Source of the DNA: a virus
IMG/VR virus record: IMGVR_UViG_3300020455_000051
Location: 1-34,200 of that record
DNA: 34,200 nt
Direction: 5' to 3' (one strand)
The first letter of the stretch is position 1; each line of letters begins with the position of its first letter. Both the position numbers and the translations under genes were made by a program. The notes beneath the pieces were generated by a model. That model worked only from the letters and a program-made list of their open reading frames with translations. It ran no database searches and was not told where the DNA came from. Below are positions 17,360 through 23,312 of this stretch, in pieces.

Positions 17360-17575
17360 CTAAGCTCCTACATTATCGTAGTAACACTTATCGTCTAATG
17401 CACAGGCAAACCACAAAAATGCCCAGATATAAAAGATTACAAGAGGAATTAAAATTACTGCATAAACTAACTTAACAGCACTATTAGGGAAAACTATGAA
17501 AACAATGATACTATATATTATACGACAAACATAGTTATAGATAGCCTGTATCCCTTTATGTGCTTGACTTAGCAT
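17360..17575 (-). CDS. 71-residue membrane protein, two TM segments
   Basis: I place the start at the ATG at 17573-17575 (preceded by AAGGGAA on the minus strand), which overlaps the end of the upstream gene by 20 bases. The longer frame back to 17743 would lie inside that gene. The product has two hydrophobic spans (residues about 17-30, CRIIYSIIVFIVF, and 34-57, VKLVYAVILIPLVIFYIWAFLWF) and a short CALDDKCYYD end. No family recognised. It sits between an unknown gene and the exonuclease. Confidence 0.55.
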   Translation of the reverse strand: MLSQAHKGIQAIYNYVCRIIYSIIVFIVFPNSAVKLVYAVILIPLVIFYIWAFLWFACALDDKCYYDNVGA

Positions 17576-18116
17576 ATTTCCCTTTTTTGTACATTGACTT
17601 AACGTATTTATCATAAGTCTGTTCCTTACCTTTAGACTTTGTTTCTGGTGGCTGGTTGTGTTTGCGATGGTCAAGCTGTCTTTTTCTTTCAAGACCTTCG
17701 GCAGTCCATCTTTCAAATTGATCTCTATCTGATGCATGGTCAATTTCTCCCTCTGTTTCTGTTATGATTGTATCTAAACCATTTAAGCCATGTATATTTT
17801 CAAAACCATTAGATCCATAAAATCCTTCTTCTCCTCCTCTTCCTCTAGGATCGGCTGGTGTAATACTAGCCAGATTAGAAGTCATTGTATTTATAACATA
17901 ATGAGCATGAACTAATTTATCTACTCTCCTAAATGAATTTAAAGTCGAAAGCCTAGTGAGTTCATTATAACCATAATGTAAGATTTCGGCTACAGCAGAT
18001 ATATGTTGAGGATGAAACATTGGAACAGTCATTCGTCTTTGAAAGTTTAATCTAATGTTTTTCATAGCTCTGGTAATATCATGCTTGTATGTAGTTCGTT
18101 TTCTATTTGATCCCAC
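17556..18116 (-). CDS. Unknown 186-residue basic protein
   Basis: It begins with GTG at 18116, preceded by AAAGGAG with good spacing; no ATG start fits. The N-terminal 80 residues (RAMKNIRLNFQRRMTVPMFHPQHISAVAEILHYGYNELTR) look helical and basic. The middle is Gly-rich (GRGGEEGFYGSNGFENIHGLNG), and the C-terminus is a charged, Lys-rich tail that is probably disordered. This layout suits a nucleic-acid-associated protein. No family recognised. Confidence 0.6.
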   Translation of the reverse strand: MGSNRKRTTYKHDITRAMKNIRLNFQRRMTVPMFHPQHISAVAEILHYGYNELTRLSTLNSFRRVDKLVHAHYVINTMTSNLASITPADPRGRGGEEGFYGSNGFENIHGLNGLDTIITETEGEIDHASDRDQFERWTAEGLERKRQLDHRKHNQPPETKSKGKEQTYDKYVKSMYKKGKYAKSST

Positions 18117-18174
18117 TTTGTACTCCTTTCGTATTAATAATCATTATCGAATTAATTTTAAAAAACAATGTATA

Positions 18175-18687
18175 TCAAATTGGCATGTTTTGTTCTGAAG
18201 ATGCAAATTGTTCTTGCATCAATTTTTCAAAATCCATAAGTCTGTGATGTGCAATACCGATCTGCACTCCTGCAATATCTTTTCGCCATTCACAATACAT
18301 TTCCATCGCTTCTATAAGTGGCTGTGATGCTTGACAGCTAACAGTTGCACCTTTTTTTTGAACTTCAATCCAACCTTCAGCTTCACACTCATTAATCATA
18401 GTCGAAATGGTCTGTCTATTGCTGTGCATTTCATTTACAAGCTCTGTAATCGTGTAAAATCTATTTGCATAAGCTCCATACACCATCCAACGAGAAAAAG
18501 CATTTTTTAAGGGTGTCGAATTGAAATATCTTTGTATTTTAGTCATTGATCGAGTTTGCCTAGCTTGAAAGACAGCCATTTCAACTTCTATAATTTTCAT
18601 ACGATAATCATGCAGTAAATGCCTATGTATACTCTCAACAGAATTGTGAATGCTTGAATTGTCGCAACATTGTTTTGTATTGTTCAT
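18175..18687 (-). CDS. Winged-helix (MarR-like) DNA-binding protein
   Basis: A 170-residue protein. The N-terminus has a Cys/His-rich start (KQCCDNSSIHNSVESIHRHLLH). The central helices carry a helix-turn-helix (about residues 80-112: YTITELVNEMHSNRQTISTMIN) followed by a wing strand EGWIEVQKKG, as in MarR-type regulators. The C-terminus is helical and could dimerise. Its start overlaps the stop of the serine recombinase gene, so both are made together. Likely a regulator of this operon or a partner of the recombinase; the target is not known. Confidence 0.65.
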   Translation of the reverse strand: MNNTKQCCDNSSIHNSVESIHRHLLHDYRMKIIEVEMAVFQARQTRSMTKIQRYFNSTPLKNAFSRWMVYGAYANRFYTITELVNEMHSNRQTISTMINECEAEGWIEVQKKGATVSCQASQPLIEAMEMYCEWRKDIAGVQIGIAHHRLMDFEKLMQEQFASSEQNMPI

Positions 18688-19436
18688 TATTTCACTCCCT
18701 TAGATCTTAAATACATATTTCTAATAGTTGATCCATGCCATTCGCCTTTTCTGGCAGTTGGATAACCTCTCTTATTAAAATCCAAAGCTATCTCCCTATA
18801 AGACCATCCCATGTCTAGTCCTCTCTGGATGTTAGGTAATAGATTATCAGCTAGTTCATTAGCTTTAATCTTATTGCCCATAGCACCTTTCTTCTGTGCC
18901 TTCTTAGTCATACCAACTCCAAGCTTGGTAATCTTATTGCCAGATCTTGATACATGAGATCCATTAACTTTTATGTCATGTTTAATTCTGGCTAGTGCAG
19001 TTTTAGTTCGTTCTGATATGAGCTGTCGTTCATGTTGATTCATAACTGCCATGAAACCAACTGTAGTTTCATCCAGCATAGGATAGTCAACAACTATAAG
19101 TTTGATTTTGCCTTGCGATATAACATCGTCAAAGAAGTTAAGAACATCCCCTCTCCTTCTACCTAATCTGGATAAAGAATAGATGATTAAAGTTGCTTTG
19201 TTTTTTCTGCAATACTTAATGGCATCATTAAGTACTGGTCTTTTTGCCCATTCGGTTTTACCAGATACAGCTTCTTCCTTAAACCATTCTACATGATGAT
19301 CGCCACCATTTAGATATTGTTTGATTGCAAAGATCTGGTTTTCAACATCCTGTTTGTCGGTTGATACACGAACTAAAGCACAATATTTGCCTGTATGCTT
19401 TTTGCCATGATCAGCTCTAAGAATATTAGTTTCCAT
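18687..19436 (-). CDS. Small serine recombinase (resolvase/invertase family)
   Basis: A 249-residue site-specific recombinase. The resolvase domain (residues about 17-160) shows the nucleophile S25 in ALVRVSTDKQ (with R23), then IIYSLSRLGRRRGD with R90 and R93/94, and FMAVMNQHERQLISERTK, all family hallmarks. Residues about 190-245 (ANELADNLLPNIQRG.., YREIALDFNKRGYPTARKGEWHGSTIRNM) resemble the start of the 'Recombinase' domain or a resolvase HTH. The zinc-ribbon and coiled coil of large serine integrases are absent. It may resolve genome multimers, act as an integrase-like enzyme, or invert DNA. No att site is evident. Confidence 0.88.
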   Translation of the reverse strand: METNILRADHGKKHTGKYCALVRVSTDKQDVENQIFAIKQYLNGGDHHVEWFKEEAVSGKTEWAKRPVLNDAIKYCRKNKATLIIYSLSRLGRRRGDVLNFFDDVISQGKIKLIVVDYPMLDETTVGFMAVMNQHERQLISERTKTALARIKHDIKVNGSHVSRSGNKITKLGVGMTKKAQKKGAMGNKIKANELADNLLPNIQRGLDMGWSYREIALDFNKRGYPTARKGEWHGSTIRNMYLRSKGVK

Positions 19437-19636
19437 TAACTTGCTCCCTTACATTCTTGACAATTACATACAGTTACATTTTTTAGATCAGATATAAGTT
19501 CTCGCTTAGTATCATATCCTCTTACATGAGTTGGCTCTAAAGGATCGTGTGTGAATTTAAATCCATGTGGTAAATTTAAAATAAAATCATCATCTGTAAC
19601 GTCTACATCTCTATTCCAATTAAGTTTATATTTCAT
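19436..19636 (-). CDS. Small CxCxxC protein, unknown
   Basis: A 66-residue acidic protein (NRDVDVTDDDFILNLPHGFKF) that ends with a CNCQECKGAS tail, a CxCxxC cluster that could bind a metal. It is coupled on both sides by TAATG-type overlaps with the same GGGAGCAA ribosome-site sequence. No family recognised. Confidence 0.6.
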   Translation of the reverse strand: MKYKLNWNRDVDVTDDDFILNLPHGFKFTHDPLEPTHVRGYDTKRELISDLKNVTVCNCQECKGAS

Positions 19637-19803
19637 TAGTTTGCTCCCAATTTATGTTTTAAATGTAAAATTAAATACTTGGCATATTTCTGTAGAAATT
19701 CTTTGTCATCAAAAACAAAAACTTCTTTATTTTGTGCTACAGATTTTTCGTAGCACTCTATAAATAGTTTCAATTTATGTTTATCAAAACTAATAGTATT
19801 CAT
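19636..19803 (-). CDS. 55-residue unknown protein
   Basis: Reading the minus strand from ATG at 19803 gives 55 codons to a TAA whose last base is the first base of the next start. The product begins MNTISFDKHKLKLF and ends KHKLGAN. It is helical, Lys/Leu-rich, with one Cys. Start and stop both form TAATG overlaps with neighbours, and GGGAGCAAAC precedes the start. These signals make it a credible gene despite its size. Function unknown. Confidence 0.7.
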   Translation of the reverse strand: MNTISFDKHKLKLFIECYEKSVAQNKEVFVFDDKEFLQKYAKYLILHLKHKLGAN

Positions 19804-20051
19804 TAGTTTGCTCCCTCTAATTGATCATAGTAACTATCAATCCACTCTTTCATTTCTTTACGAGTTGGTCTTGGCTTTTGACATGATTGAATAAATTTTC
19901 CTTCTAAACTCATAACAATCCAATCAAGTAATTTTACTTTTAATGTTTTGTTTTGCATTGATACGTCAACTACCTCTTGAATATAGAAATCTCTATATCT
20001 CCAACTAAACCTACCAAATTTATGGCATTTAATTAGTTTGTGTTTTGACAT
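19803..20051 (-). CDS. First gene of the minus-strand operon, unknown
   Basis: An 82-residue basic protein (SKHKLIKCHKFGRFSWRYRDFYIQEV near the start, then KPRPTRKEMKEWIDSYYDQLEGAN). It is preceded by AGGAGAT and is the first gene after the divergent promoter region, so it should be made earliest from this operon. It has a beta-type middle (EVVDVSMQNKTLKVKLLDWIVMS) and a helical tail. No family recognised; an early host-takeover or regulatory role is possible but unproven. Confidence 0.6.
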   Translation of the reverse strand: MSKHKLIKCHKFGRFSWRYRDFYIQEVVDVSMQNKTLKVKLLDWIVMSLEGKFIQSCQKPRPTRKEMKEWIDSYYDQLEGAN

Positions 20052-20080
20052 TAGTATCTCCTGTTTAATTAAAAAGTAAC

Positions 20081-20095
20081 GTACACACTTTGTAC
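20081..20095. promoter_or_regulatory. Operator-like palindrome GTACA-N5-TGTAC
   Basis: The site GTACACACTTTGTAC is an inverted repeat, and can also be read as GTAC-N7-GTAC. The only other copy with the same layout is at 22677-22691. It overlaps the -35 of the rightward promoter candidate and lies just past the -10 of the leftward one, a place where a bound repressor would act on both. The N7 spacing equals that of the alphaproteobacterial LexA box (GTTC-N7-GTTC). The phage encodes LexA-like, winged-helix and ribbon-helix-helix proteins as possible binders. Confidence 0.6.
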
Positions 20096-20119
20096 ATCTA
20101 TTAATAAATATATCATAAT
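20090..20119 (+). promoter_or_regulatory. Candidate rightward early promoter
   Basis: TTGTAC (20090-20095) and CATAAT (20114-20119) are 18 bases apart, in front of the rightward operon that starts at 20204. The -35 is part of the operator-like palindrome. Sequence-only call in an AT-rich stretch. Confidence 0.45.
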
Positions 20120-20127
20120 GCTATCAA
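20099..20127 (-). promoter_or_regulatory. Candidate leftward early promoter
   Basis: On the minus strand, TTGATA (20127-20122) and TTAATA (20104-20099) are exactly 17 bases apart, in front of the operon starting at 20051. The operator-like palindrome lies at its expected start site. Confidence 0.45.
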
Positions 20128-20148
20128 TAGCAAGTAGTAACTAATAGA

Positions 20149-20181
20149 GTTTGTATATTTTTATTTAAATTACCTACAAAC
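20149..20181. repeat. Inverted repeat GTTTGTA...TACAAAC in the divergent region
   Basis: A perfect seven-base inverted repeat (20149-20155 and 20175-20181) separated by 19 bases of AT-rich sequence. It lies about 20 bases before the start of the ribbon-helix-helix gene at 20204. It could be an autoregulatory site for that protein or a leader hairpin. Chance is possible. Confidence 0.35.
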
Positions 20182-20203
20182 TGTTGATATTATTGGAGAT
20201 TTT

Positions 20204-20398
20204 ATGAGTGAAAAAGTTGTCTTATTCTGCCGAGTATCCAAAGAACTCAAGCAAGCTGTCGAAATTGAAGCGAAAAATCAAAGTAGATCAGCATCCTCAT
20301 TGGTGGAGAACATCGTTAGGAAGGAAATTCTTAGGTCAAATTATGAAAAGAAAGAAATCTTAGAGAACATAGAAAGACTAGCTGGTCATGTTTCCTAG
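20204..20398 (+). CDS. Ribbon-helix-helix (CopG/Arc-like) regulator
   Basis: A 64-residue protein. The opening strand VVLFCRVSKELKQAVEIEAKNQ followed by SRSASSLVENIVRKEI is the pattern of ribbon-helix-helix DNA-binding dimers: a short strand that contacts the major groove, then two helices. It is first in the rightward operon with a good GGAG site, and is placed to repress its own promoter region. It overlaps the following gene by 11 bases. Confidence 0.8.
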   Translation: MSEKVVLFCRVSKELKQAVEIEAKNQSRSASSLVENIVRKEILRSNYEKKEILENIERLAGHVS

Positions 20399-20801
20399 AT
20401 CCTTTTCAAAATTTAAAAATAAAAAAGTTAAGCTGGATGGCTATACATTCGATAGTTTATCTGAAGCAAAGCATTATCAACACTCCCTACTCCCAAGATT
20501 TAAATCTGGAGAAATAACACATTTAAAAGTTCATCCCAGATTTAGATGCATGATTGATGATGTAAAGATATGTGATTACATAGCTGACTTTTCTTACATA
20601 GATAGAAATGCAACTGGATTACAGGGACAAATAGGCTGTGAAGTTGTTGAGGATGTAAAAGGTTTTAAAACCGATGTTTACAAGCTCAAGAAGAAGCTGG
20701 TCGAAGCTCTTTATAGAGGAACTAAGATCATAGAAATAAATCCTAAAATATATTCAAAAATAGAACTGGAGTTAAGCAATGATGCAAAAGAAAGTAACTA
20801 A
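20388..20801 (+). CDS. DUF1064-type PD-(D/E)XK endonuclease
   Basis: A 137-residue protein with the DUF1064 signature: YTFDSLSEAKHY (E26), GEITHLKVHPRF, YIADFSY (D67) and VVEDVKG (E88, K91), i.e. the restriction-endonuclease-like core. Members occur in phage replication modules and are thought to act as Holliday-junction or branch nucleases. Its place between a regulator and the initiator candidate, with a RecT pair on the other strand, fits DNA replication or recombination. Substrate not shown by sequence. Confidence 0.85.
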   Translation: MFPRSFSKFKNKKVKLDGYTFDSLSEAKHYQHSLLPRFKSGEITHLKVHPRFRCMIDDVKICDYIADFSYIDRNATGLQGQIGCEVVEDVKGFKTDVYKLKKKLVEALYRGTKIIEINPKIYSKIELELSNDAKESN

Positions 20802-21036
20802 GTTATGGCTAGGTAAGTTTGTTTCTGTAAGAGATTATGAAGTATCCAAAGCTATTCAAAAAGGTGGTCTGGTAATTCAACATAATAATGAACAGATGGT
20901 ATTAAAGCCTAATGAGCTGTCATCATTAAAGCCTAATCCAAAGCCTATTCAATCCAAGTTTAAAGGAACTTATAAGCTGGTTGATATTACATTCAAGCCA
21001 ATGACAGATGATCCAAGACAAGGAACATTTATATGA
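20779..21036 (+). CDS. Small unknown early protein
   Basis: An 85-residue basic protein (GGAGTTAAGC ribosome site; ATGATG start). It contains LWLGKFVSVRDYEVSKAIQKGGLVIQH followed by a Pro/Lys stretch LKPNPKPIQSKFKG and VDITFKPM. No cysteines, no membrane segment. It overlaps both neighbours. No family recognised. Confidence 0.6.
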   Translation: MMQKKVTKLWLGKFVSVRDYEVSKAIQKGGLVIQHNNEQMVLKPNELSSLKPNPKPIQSKFKGTYKLVDITFKPMTDDPRQGTFI

Positions 21037-21149
21037 TCAACCTTAAATGTAAATGCTGTGGAACAATATATAATCTTGAACAATTCTGGGATAGTTTTGT
21101 CTGCTATATCTGCAAAGCCTACATCCACAATCCAACAAAATTAAAATGA
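21033..21149 (+). CDS. 38-residue zinc-ribbon micro-protein
   Basis: An ATGA overlap with the preceding stop opens a 38-codon frame with five cysteines arranged C6-x-C8-C9 ... C24-x2-C27 (LKCKCCGTIYNLEQFWDSFVC, then YICKAY), a compact zinc-ribbon pattern. The frame ends in an ATGA overlap with the next gene. Treble-clef or zinc-ribbon micro-proteins in phage early regions often bind host RNA polymerase or DNA; that role here is only a possibility. Confidence 0.7.
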   Translation: MINLKCKCCGTIYNLEQFWDSFVCYICKAYIHNPTKLK

Positions 21150-21322
21150 TAACAGCAGAAGAACAGGCAATGTTAGACCAGAAGTATGAGAATTTAATGG
21201 ATAAAGTTAGAGAAATAGATCCAGCTCTACATAAAAGATTAAGAGCAAGAGAACTAGCTGGTTTCCAGAAACACATTCAAGTCATAGAAAATGATGATCA
21301 ACAACTAGAGCTGGTGTTGTAA
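21146..21322 (+). CDS. 58-residue helical early protein
   Basis: This opens with an ATGA overlap and closes with a TAATG overlap. The product is charged and helical (ITAEEQAMLDQKYENLMDKV, DPALHKRLRARELAGF, ENDDQQLELVL). It is flanked by overlapping genes on both sides in one frame-coupled chain, which is good evidence of being real. Unknown function. Confidence 0.65.
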   Translation: MITAEEQAMLDQKYENLMDKVREIDPALHKRLRARELAGFQKHIQVIENDDQQLELVL

Positions 21323-21567
21323 TGGATAAAATTTATTACAATGAAATTAATGCACAAACTAGATCTTTAGTTGTCTGGTTAGATGATCTTAAAAATAATC
21401 CAGATCAAATAATTAAGATGCATAAACATCATATACACCTTATTGAAATGAGAGCTTGTACTGCTTACACACAGCCTTTTCATAAAGATAAAAAGATAAA
21501 TAAATGGATAACAGATAAGATCTATGATGTTGTTAAAGTTCACAGGATACAAGAATTAGATGCTTAA
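21322..21567 (+). CDS. 81-residue unknown early protein
   Basis: A His/Lys-rich helical protein (SLVVWLDDLKNNPDQIIKMHKHHIHLIEMRACTAY). It overlaps the initiator candidate by eight bases. No membrane segment or signal. No family recognised; co-expression with the initiator suggests a replication or early role. Confidence 0.6.
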   Translation: MDKIYYNEINAQTRSLVVWLDDLKNNPDQIIKMHKHHIHLIEMRACTAYTQPFHKDKKINKWITDKIYDVVKVHRIQELDA

Positions 21568-22669
21568 ATCAGATATAACACCAGATCCAATTAGAGATGC
21601 ACCAGTAGGAGAACATCAATCTCCAGCTCCTTATATCATAGTTCCAGCAAGAGCTTTCGGAGATACTAGATTCAACCAGTTTCCTTCTACATTTAGATGC
21701 CTAGCTTTATGTTCTGCCCATGCTTCAGCAAGAGCTGGTATATTCTTCTGTAATCAACAAACTCTGGCTTCTGTTATGGGATCTTCTCAACAAGCAGTAT
21801 CCCAACATATGAATAAGCTGGTAAAGTTCGGTTACATTGAAAGACTTAGAAAAGCCAATAATAAAAGACCTTATGGTCAACAAGGAGCTAAATGGAGAAT
21901 AATATATGATCCTAGAATGAACCTAGAACAAGCCATAGCTAATAGCTCTGAAGGAGATGATATAGAAGCTCAAGAAACACTAGATAAGATAACTCCTAAG
22001 AAACCAGTAAGAACTAACATAAGTCCAAAACAAGAAGAGTTAGCTAAATCAATAGCCGATAGATATATTAAAGATGAAAGAGAATACTTTAGCTACGATA
22101 GAATATTAGCTGATATTAAAACATACCTGTTATCAGAACAAACTATTGAAAGCTGGAATAGTCTGGGAAATGGTCTTACTTCTCCAATAGAAAAAGGATA
22201 CTTAAAGCCTAATAATACTGTAAATAAAAACAAGCCACAGCTTGTAAATGGTAAAATAGAAAACAAGCTCCAGCTTGTAAAAGAGAATACCAAATACAAG
22301 TCCCAGCTTGTATCAGAAAACAAGTCCCAGCTTGTTAGTAACAATATAATATTAACTAGTAATAATAGTATAAATGAAATTGAAAAGAAAAAGATATGTA
22401 ATAGTTATATGAATATTATACAAAAACATTATGGAAGAGCTTGGAGCTATGATCTAAGACAAGTGGAATTAGCTGGAGATGTAATAAGAGCTGGTTATAC
22501 TATTGATAGTTTTATAGCTGATGCTGAAGGTTTAATAGAATGGAATAAGAAGAACAATAAACAACCACCACATTCTCTTCAATACTTCATAGCTAGGAAG
22601 AACAACAGTAAGAAGCCAATGGATGCTAAAGATATAGTTAAACAGTTGGCTGGAAAGTTAAAGGTATGA
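21560..22669 (+). CDS. Replication-initiator candidate (winged helix + iteron-encoded linker)
   Basis: A 369-residue protein. Residues about 40-110 carry a winged helix (FRCLALCSAHAS, then QQTLASVMGSSQQAVSQHMNKL and GYIERL), as in replication initiators such as RepA-type and lambda O proteins. Residues about 224-259 are a repetitive linker of four K-x-QLV units encoded by 16-bp palindromic iterons. The C-terminal domain (SYMNIIQKHYGRAWSYDL... HSLQYFIARKNN) is an unnamed helical region. The genome has no recognisable DNA polymerase, primase or helicase, so an initiator that recruits host replication proteins is expected. Assignment rests on the fold, iterons and gene order; it could instead be a regulator. 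Confidence 0.7.
   Translation: MLKSDITPDPIRDAPVGEHQSPAPYIIVPARAFGDTRFNQFPSTFRCLALCSAHASARAGIFFCNQQTLASVMGSSQQAVSQHMNKLVKFGYIERLRKANNKRPYGQQGAKWRIIYDPRMNLEQAIANSSEGDDIEAQETLDKITPKKPVRTNISPKQEELAKSIADRYIKDEREYFSYDRILADIKTYLLSEQTIESWNSLGNGLTSPIEKGYLKPNNTVNKNKPQLVNGKIENKLQLVKENTKYKSQLVSENKSQLVSNNIILTSNNSINEIEKKKICNSYMNIIQKHYGRAWSYDLRQVELAGDVIRAGYTIDSFIADAEGLIEWNKKNNKQPPHSLQYFIARKNNSKKPMDAKDIVKQLAGKLKV
22230..22335. other. Candidate replication origin: four 16-bp palindromic iterons
   Basis: Four near-identical 16-mers, ACAAGYYMCAGCTTGT, begin at 22230, 22263, 22296 and 22320 (spacings 33, 33, 24). The first is ACAAGCCACAGCTTGT; the third and fourth are the same, ACAAGTCCCAGCTTGT. Each contains a dyad (ACAAGC/GCTTGT or close). 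They lie inside the initiator gene, and an AT-rich stretch (about 22336-22430) follows directly. This is the layout of the lambda origin, where O-binding iterons lie in gene O next to an AT-rich unwinding element. A fifth copy is at 29824. Confidence 0.7.
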
Positions 22670-22676
22670 CATTATT

Positions 22677-22691
22677 GTACAAACTCTGTAC
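22677..22691. promoter_or_regulatory. Second operator-like palindrome GTACA-N5-TGTAC
   Basis: GTACAAACTCTGTAC matches the half-sites and spacing of the site at 20081-20095. It lies eight bases after the initiator stop, ahead of the transporter and TGT-like genes. No good -35/-10 pair with correct spacing was found beside it. It suggests that the same regulator controls the two early operons and this cassette. Confidence 0.55.
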
Positions 22692-22756
22692 GTTCCTAAA
22701 GAATTTATACACAGCACGATCTCTAAAAAATAAATCTGTGGCAAAAAGCGACTATA

Positions 22757-22791
22757 GGGGGGGGATGGTCGAGGGGTATCGTGGGGGTATC
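22757..22791 (+). other. G-rich triple repeat in an intergenic gap (possible G-quadruplex)
   Basis: Within a 172-base gap in a genome that is otherwise AT-rich, there is a run of eight G (22757-22764), then four G (22773-22776) and five G (22783-22787), arranged as three imperfect units of 10-11 bases, two ending in GGGGTATC. Together they could supply four G3 tracts for a G-quadruplex. No coding frame spans it. Lies between the initiator gene and the transporter gene. Confidence 0.7.
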
Positions 22792-22841
22792 TCACAAAAA
22801 TATTTTCTAAAAAACCATAAAACAAAAAAAGGACAAACATA

Positions 22842-23312
22842 ATGGCACAATATAAGTTTAGTTTAATTTACATTTTAAGTATTGTTTTAGTTAACATAGG
22901 GTTTGTATATGTTCCATTAATACCATTATTTGATACGATGTATCCACCTATGACGATTGCTGTAGGTTTAATTTTTATTCTAAGAGATTATGCCCAAAAA
23001 GAAATAGGTCATAAAGTTTTAGGAGCTATGTTAATTGGTGGTTTGTTAAGTTATGTAATGGCTGATCCATATATAGCTGTGGCATCATTAGTTGCTTTTA
23101 TGGTTTCTGAAACTGTTGATTGGGGTGTTTATACTTTAACAGACAAGCCTTTACGACAAAGAATATTATTAAGTTCTTTAATATCCACACCGATAGATAG
23201 TGGTTTATTTCTTTACATGATAGGTCAATTTAGTCTGACTGCAACATTGGTAATGTTTGTTTCAAAGATGCTTGGTGCTTTAGCTGTATGGCATTGGTTG
23301 GCAAAAAAATGA
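22842..23312 (+). CDS. VUT/YhhQ-type queuosine-precursor transporter
   Basis: A 156-residue inner-membrane protein with five or six hydrophobic segments. The stretch PPMTIAVGLIFILRDYAQKEIGHK (about residues 32-55) and the SETVDWGVYTLTDKPLRQR segment after the third to fourth spans are strong marks of the VUT_1/YhhQ family, which imports the deazaguanine preQ0 (or preQ1) used for queuosine and for 7-deazaguanine DNA modification. It is preceded by AGGAC and overlaps the next gene by ATGA. No export signal other than membrane spans. The next gene, TGT-like, is the obvious user of the imported base. Confidence 0.85.
   Translation: MAQYKFSLIYILSIVLVNIGFVYVPLIPLFDTMYPPMTIAVGLIFILRDYAQKEIGHKVLGAMLIGGLLSYVMADPYIAVASLVAFMVSETVDWGVYTLTDKPLRQRILLSSLISTPIDSGLFLYMIGQFSLTATLVMFVSKMLGALAVWHWLAKK

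Noticed and set aside
17576-17743. Longer N-terminus for the 71-residue membrane protein
   Set aside because: The extension lies wholly inside the preceding gene in another frame, and the internal ATG has its own ribosome site.
18117-18174. Attachment site next to the serine recombinase operon (dyad ATAATCATTAT)
   Set aside because: The dyad is short and purely AT; no tRNA-like end or repeat of it elsewhere supports an attP.
22741-22766. Resemblance of the stretch before the G run (CGACTATAGGGG) to a T7 RNA-polymerase promoter
   Set aside because: Four bases of the T7 core are missing, no single-subunit RNA polymerase is encoded, and the pattern is not repeated elsewhere in the genome.
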